Origin: Candidatus Nanopelagicales bacterium
GTDB lineage: Bacteria; Actinomycetota; Actinomycetes; S36-B12; CAIYMF01
Assembly (NCBI GenBank): GCA_025456065.1
Contig: JALOLH010000023.1
Coordinates: forward strand, 1-34,609
Length of the DNA: 34,609 nucleotides
Reading direction: 5' to 3'
The stretch's first letter is position 1. Every line of letters begins with the position of its first letter. The position numbers and the translations under genes are program-made. The notes beneath the pieces are model-generated. The model was not told the DNA's origin, did no database searches, and was given only the letters and a program-made list of their open reading frames with translations. This document shows positions 31,924 through 34,609 of the stretch, one piece after another.

Positions 31924-33613
31924 CCCCGCCTGTTCCGGGTCATCGTGGGCCCCCAAGGGGGCCGTGGGCAAGGGCCGGTAGGCCTCTGTCGCTCAGGCCA
32001 GCTGCCAGGCGCCGTCCGTGTGTGTCAGGCCGAGGGTGAGGAGCCGGCGCAGGTTGAGCGCGGCGACGCGGTGGTGGGCCCAGGCGTTGTTCTTGGCCAC
32101 GCCGCGGTAGGGCACTCGCCGGTTGCCTCGCACGAGCCAGGCGATCGAGCGTTCCACCATGGGCCGGTGGGTGCGGTAGGTGGTCTGGAAGCCGGGGTCG
32201 GCGGCACGCTGTCGGTGCGCGCGTTGCAGCGCCTCATGTTCGTGCACCTGGATCTTGCGCCCCCGCTTGGAGGTGGTGCATCGGGCACGTAGCGGGCAGT
32301 CGGCGCAGGCCGCGCCGAACGTGACCCGACGTTTCGCCGACAGGGTGCGGGTGACCCCGGCGGGGCAGGTCAGCGTGCCCGCGGCCGGGTCGTAGGTGAA
32401 GTCATCACCGGTGAACCCGCCCTCGACGGCGGGCCGGGTCGGCCACGGCTTGATGACCGGCACTTGCCCAGCCTCGGTGAGGGTGGCCAGCATCGCCCCG
32501 GTGCCGTAGGCCGAATCGGCGAGCACCTCAACCGTGGCCCCACCCGGGTCCAGGGTGGTGTCGGCGCCGAGCAGGGCGGCCCCGACGGTGGCGTCGCTGT
32601 TGTCCGCCCCCGAGGCCTTGGTCACCGCGACGGCGGTGGTCAGCCCAGTGTCCGGCTCGACCACGAGGTGGGCCTTGAACCCGTCCTGGCGGCGCTCCCG
32701 GGACTTGTGGGCGTGCCGGGTATCGGGGTCCACCACCGAGATCACCCGGTCCTCGACGACCCGCCGGGCGATCCGCCACCGACCGTCGGTGCCGTCCGAA
32801 TCCTCTGCTGGTTCCACGTCCTGACCAGCGACCAGGGCCAGCAGCGCCACCGCCTCTGCGGGCGTCCCGCCCTGAGCCTCGATTGCCGTGATGTCCAGGG
32901 CGGCCAGCAGCGCCAGCGCGTCATTGACCAGCGCCGAGACCAGCGCCTCCCGCGCGGCCGGGTCATCCCAGGCGATCCGCGGCTTGCCCGCCGAGGTGTA
33001 GTCATGCCCGGCGCAGTGCACGGCAACCAGCTCGGCCGCGCCCGGGACCTCGCGGGCGACCCGGCGAACCGCGGCGATCAACTGGGTCACCGTGTCCTGC
33101 CGGGCGACCGCATCATCAAGCACGGTGGAGTCCAGAGCCCGACGATGCCGGCCCTGGAGCGCCCCGGTCTCGATGATCACCTGGCGGACCACGTCGAAGA
33201 TCCGGTGCGGCCCGGCGCTGCCCGCCAGCCGCCGCCGCCAGTAGGTCAACGTGCTCGAGTGAAACGCCGGCGCGTCGACCGCCAGCCCGCACGCGGCCTT
33301 CCACCGCAGGTCGAACGTCGCCGCGTCGGCGGCCTCCCGATCCGACAGCCCGTTCAGGGTCTGCAACACGATCACCGACGCGATCACGTCCGCCGGGATC
33401 GAAGGCCGGCCACGACCCGATGGGAACAGGTCAGCGAACATCTCCTCCGGGAACAACTCCCGACGATGCCCGGCCAGGAACGCGAACACGCTATCCGCCG
33501 GCAGCAGATGCCCCGCCACCGACTCCACATCCCACAGATCCCGCTGACCCCCAGCCCGCCCCTGCATGGGCAACAGCCTCCCAGCCCACCCCGAACCGAC
33601 CCAGCAGGCGGGG
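31924..33613 (-). mobile_element. IS1182-family insertion sequence
   Basis: About 1.69 kb with one transposase gene. CCCCGCCTG at 31924-31932 recurs inverted (CAGGCGGGG) at 33605-33613; GGGTC follows on each side with a two-base offset, so these are probable terminal inverted repeats. No target duplication is visible; the right flank is the IS256 element. A 16-base palindrome (GGCCCCC-AA-GGGGGCC, 31948-31963) lies inside the left end, after the transposase stop. The ends need confirmation by comparison with other copies. Confidence 0.7.
31993..33567 (-). CDS. IS1182-family DDE transposase
   Basis: A 524-residue cut-and-paste-type transposase. The N-terminal DUF772-like domain (about 50-115: RGRPSIPADVIASVIVLQTLNGLSDREAADAATFDLRWKAACGL) is followed by the catalytic core: first Asp146 in RRALDSTVLDD, second Asp in EVLADSAYGTGAM, and Glu in PMVERSIAWLVRGNRRV. 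A Cys cluster (CADCPLRARC) lies between them as usual. All parts look intact, so the element may be active. ATG 33567 is the natural start; the frame continues upstream to 33846 only by chance overlap with the IS256 gene. GC content is a little lower than that of the chromosomal genes. Confidence 0.93.
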   Translation of the reverse strand: MQGRAGGQRDLWDVESVAGHLLPADSVFAFLAGHRRELFPEEMFADLFPSGRGRPSIPADVIASVIVLQTLNGLSDREAADAATFDLRWKAACGLAVDAPAFHSSTLTYWRRRLAGSAGPHRIFDVVRQVIIETGALQGRHRRALDSTVLDDAVARQDTVTQLIAAVRRVAREVPGAAELVAVHCAGHDYTSAGKPRIAWDDPAAREALVSALVNDALALLAALDITAIEAQGGTPAEAVALLALVAGQDVEPAEDSDGTDGRWRIARRVVEDRVISVVDPDTRHAHKSRERRQDGFKAHLVVEPDTGLTTAVAVTKASGADNSDATVGAALLGADTTLDPGGATVEVLADSAYGTGAMLATLTEAGQVPVIKPWPTRPAVEGGFTGDDFTYDPAAGTLTCPAGVTRTLSAKRRVTFGAACADCPLRARCTTSKRGRKIQVHEHEALQRAHRQRAADPGFQTTYRTHRPMVERSIAWLVRGNRRVPYRGVAKNNAWAHHRVAALNLRRLLTLGLTHTDGAWQLA

Positions 33614-34609
33614 ACTGTCCGGAGAACGGTGTAAGTGGCCCGACACGCCAGCCGATCGGCTTGGCGGGGAAGGGTCGTGATGACCGAGACATTGGTGGGC
33701 GTGAATCCACCTCCGATTGAAGCTGATGAGGACCGGCGCCAGCCGTCGGCCGAGGAGCTCGAGGCGGCGCGGGAGCTGGTGCGCCAGGCCCGCGACCGCG
33801 GTGTCGCGTTGACCGGCCCGCAAGGGCTGCTCAAGGCGTTGAACAAGACGGTGATCGAGATCGCCCTGGACGAGGAGCTGTCCGAGCACCTCGGCTACGA
33901 CAAGCACGATCCGGCCGGGCGGAACCGGGGCAACTCCCGCAACGGCAAACGCAGCAAGACGGTGCTCACCGACGCCGCCGGCCAGATCGAGATCGACGTG
34001 CCGCGGGACCGGGACGGCACCTTCGAACCGGTCATCGTGGCCAAGCGGCAGCGCCGCCTCTCGGAGGTCGACGAGGTGGTCCTGTCGCTGTATGCCAAGG
34101 GGCTGACGACCGGGGAGATCAGCGCCCACTTCGCCGACGTGTACGGGGCGTCGGTGTCCAAGGACACCATCAGCCGGATCACCGACCGGGTGATCGAGGA
34201 GATGCAGGCCTGGTGGTCACGCCCACTCGACGGCGTGTACGCGGCGATCTTCATCGACGCGATCCACGTCAAGATCCGCGACGGTCAGGTCGGCAACCGC
34301 CCGATCTACGCCGCCATCGGGGTGGACCTCGACGGTCACAAGGACATCCTCGGGATGTGGCCGGGCAGCGGCGGTGGGGAATCGGCCAAGTTCTGGCTGG
34401 CCGTGCTCACCGACCTGCGCAACCGCGGCGTGCGCGACGTGTTCTTCGTGGTCTGCGACGGGCTGAAGGGCCTGCCCGACTCAGTCAACGCGGTCTGGCC
34501 CGACGCGATCGTGCAGACCTGCATCATCCACCTGATCCGCGGGTCGTTCCGCTACGCGTCGCGCAAGTACTGGGACGAACTGGCCCGCGACCTCAAGCCC
34601 ATCTACACC
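33611..34609 (+). mobile_element. IS256-family insertion sequence, left part only
   Basis: The left end is recognised at about 33611-33638 by GTCCG-x6-A/C-GGTGTAAGTG, the same spacing of GTCCG and GTGTAA as in the inverted repeat of IS256. The element continues past the window, so the right end and target duplication cannot be seen. Its left end abuts or overlaps by up to three bases the probable IS1182 end at 33613. Confidence 0.75.
33680..34609 (+). CDS. IS256-family transposase, 3' end beyond window
   Basis: The first 310 residues of a mutator-type transposase; the frame is still open at the last base. Seen: TGPQGLLKALNKTVIEIALDEELSEHLGY, RNRGNSRNGKRSKTVLTDAGQ-like binding segment, DVPRDRDGTFEPVIV, the first catalytic Asp193 in FIDAIHVKIRD, the second Asp260 in VVCDGLKGLP, and CIIHLIR (C-x2-H), all family hallmarks. 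The catalytic Glu would lie beyond the edge. ATG 33680 follows a GGGGAAGGG ribosome site; GTG 33677 is adjacent. No disruption is visible in the part present. Confidence 0.95.
   Translation, partial: MTETLVGVNPPPIEADEDRRQPSAEELEAARELVRQARDRGVALTGPQGLLKALNKTVIEIALDEELSEHLGYDKHDPAGRNRGNSRNGKRSKTVLTDAAGQIEIDVPRDRDGTFEPVIVAKRQRRLSEVDEVVLSLYAKGLTTGEISAHFADVYGASVSKDTISRITDRVIEEMQAWWSRPLDGVYAAIFIDAIHVKIRDGQVGNRPIYAAIGVDLDGHKDILGMWPGSGGGESAKFWLAVLTDLRNRGVRDVFFVVCDGLKGLPDSVNAVWPDAIVQTCIIHLIRGSFRYASRKYWDELARDLKPIYT

Noticed and set aside
31924-34609. The two insertion sequences as the two ends of a composite transposon
   Set aside because: They belong to different families and abut each other, with no cargo between them.

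Overview
The window is about 72% GC by eye, has strong GC-third-position coding, and carries markers restricted to or typical of Actinobacteria: a WhiB regulator, DUF3039, a DUF2017 gene beside clpS, GTP-dependent PEP carboxykinase and many apparently leaderless genes. The run whiB - DUF3039 - (GH18) - aminotransferase - DUF2017 - clpS - murI - MBL hydrolase - rph - rdgB resembles a chromosomal neighbourhood common in Micrococcales-type actinobacteria. The order-level placement is an inference; no 16S is present. Bases 1-126 hold nothing I recognise.

Region 1 (127-9103) is accessory-looking. It holds an unknown helical protein, a membrane diguanylate cyclase broken by an apparent frameshift, an MFS transporter overlapping a GH2 glycosidase, a possible small membrane protein, a YihY/BrkB-type membrane protein, a CYP152-type P450 peroxygenase, and a secreted lysozyme-like protein divergent from it. 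Region 2 (9104-17126) is central metabolism: a repeat-rich gap, a zincin-like metallopeptidase, a 750-residue double-domain phosphofructokinase that looks like the eukaryotic enzyme, an ABM monooxygenase and an amidase coupled behind it, then GTP-PEPCK and ornithine carbamoyltransferase. The phosphofructokinase and PEPCK control opposite directions of glycolytic flux and lie 2 kb apart.

Region 3 (17117-25827) has WhiB and DUF3039 diverging from an AT-richer promoter region full of dyads, a secreted GH18-like protein, and two divergent groups around 23.6 kb. Leftward run murI, clpS, DUF2017 and a class V aminotransferase; rightward run an MBL-fold hydrolase, rph and rdgB. Almost every junction inside these groups is a 1-4 base start/stop overlap, so translation is probably coupled. 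They cover peptidoglycan precursor supply, N-degron proteolysis, RNA 3'-end processing and nucleotide-pool cleaning.

Region 4 (25915-31906) contains a BBE-type FAD oxidoreductase, a tRNA-Leu(UAG) whose 3' end is embedded in a 35-bp tandem repeat, a cysteine-free Rrf2 regulator, a Bcp peroxiredoxin, a DUF3618 protein, a two-gene ThrE-type exporter divergent from a GroES-like protein, and an EamA transporter. Region 5 (about 31924 to the end) is mobile DNA: a complete IS1182-family element abutting the left end of an IS256-family element that runs off the window. No CRISPR array, rRNA, phage module or recognisable defence system was seen. The most unusual items are the eukaryote-like tandem PFK, the tRNA-embedded repeat, the leaderless -10/start pattern, the whiB dyad cluster, and the IS junction upstream of the EamA gene.
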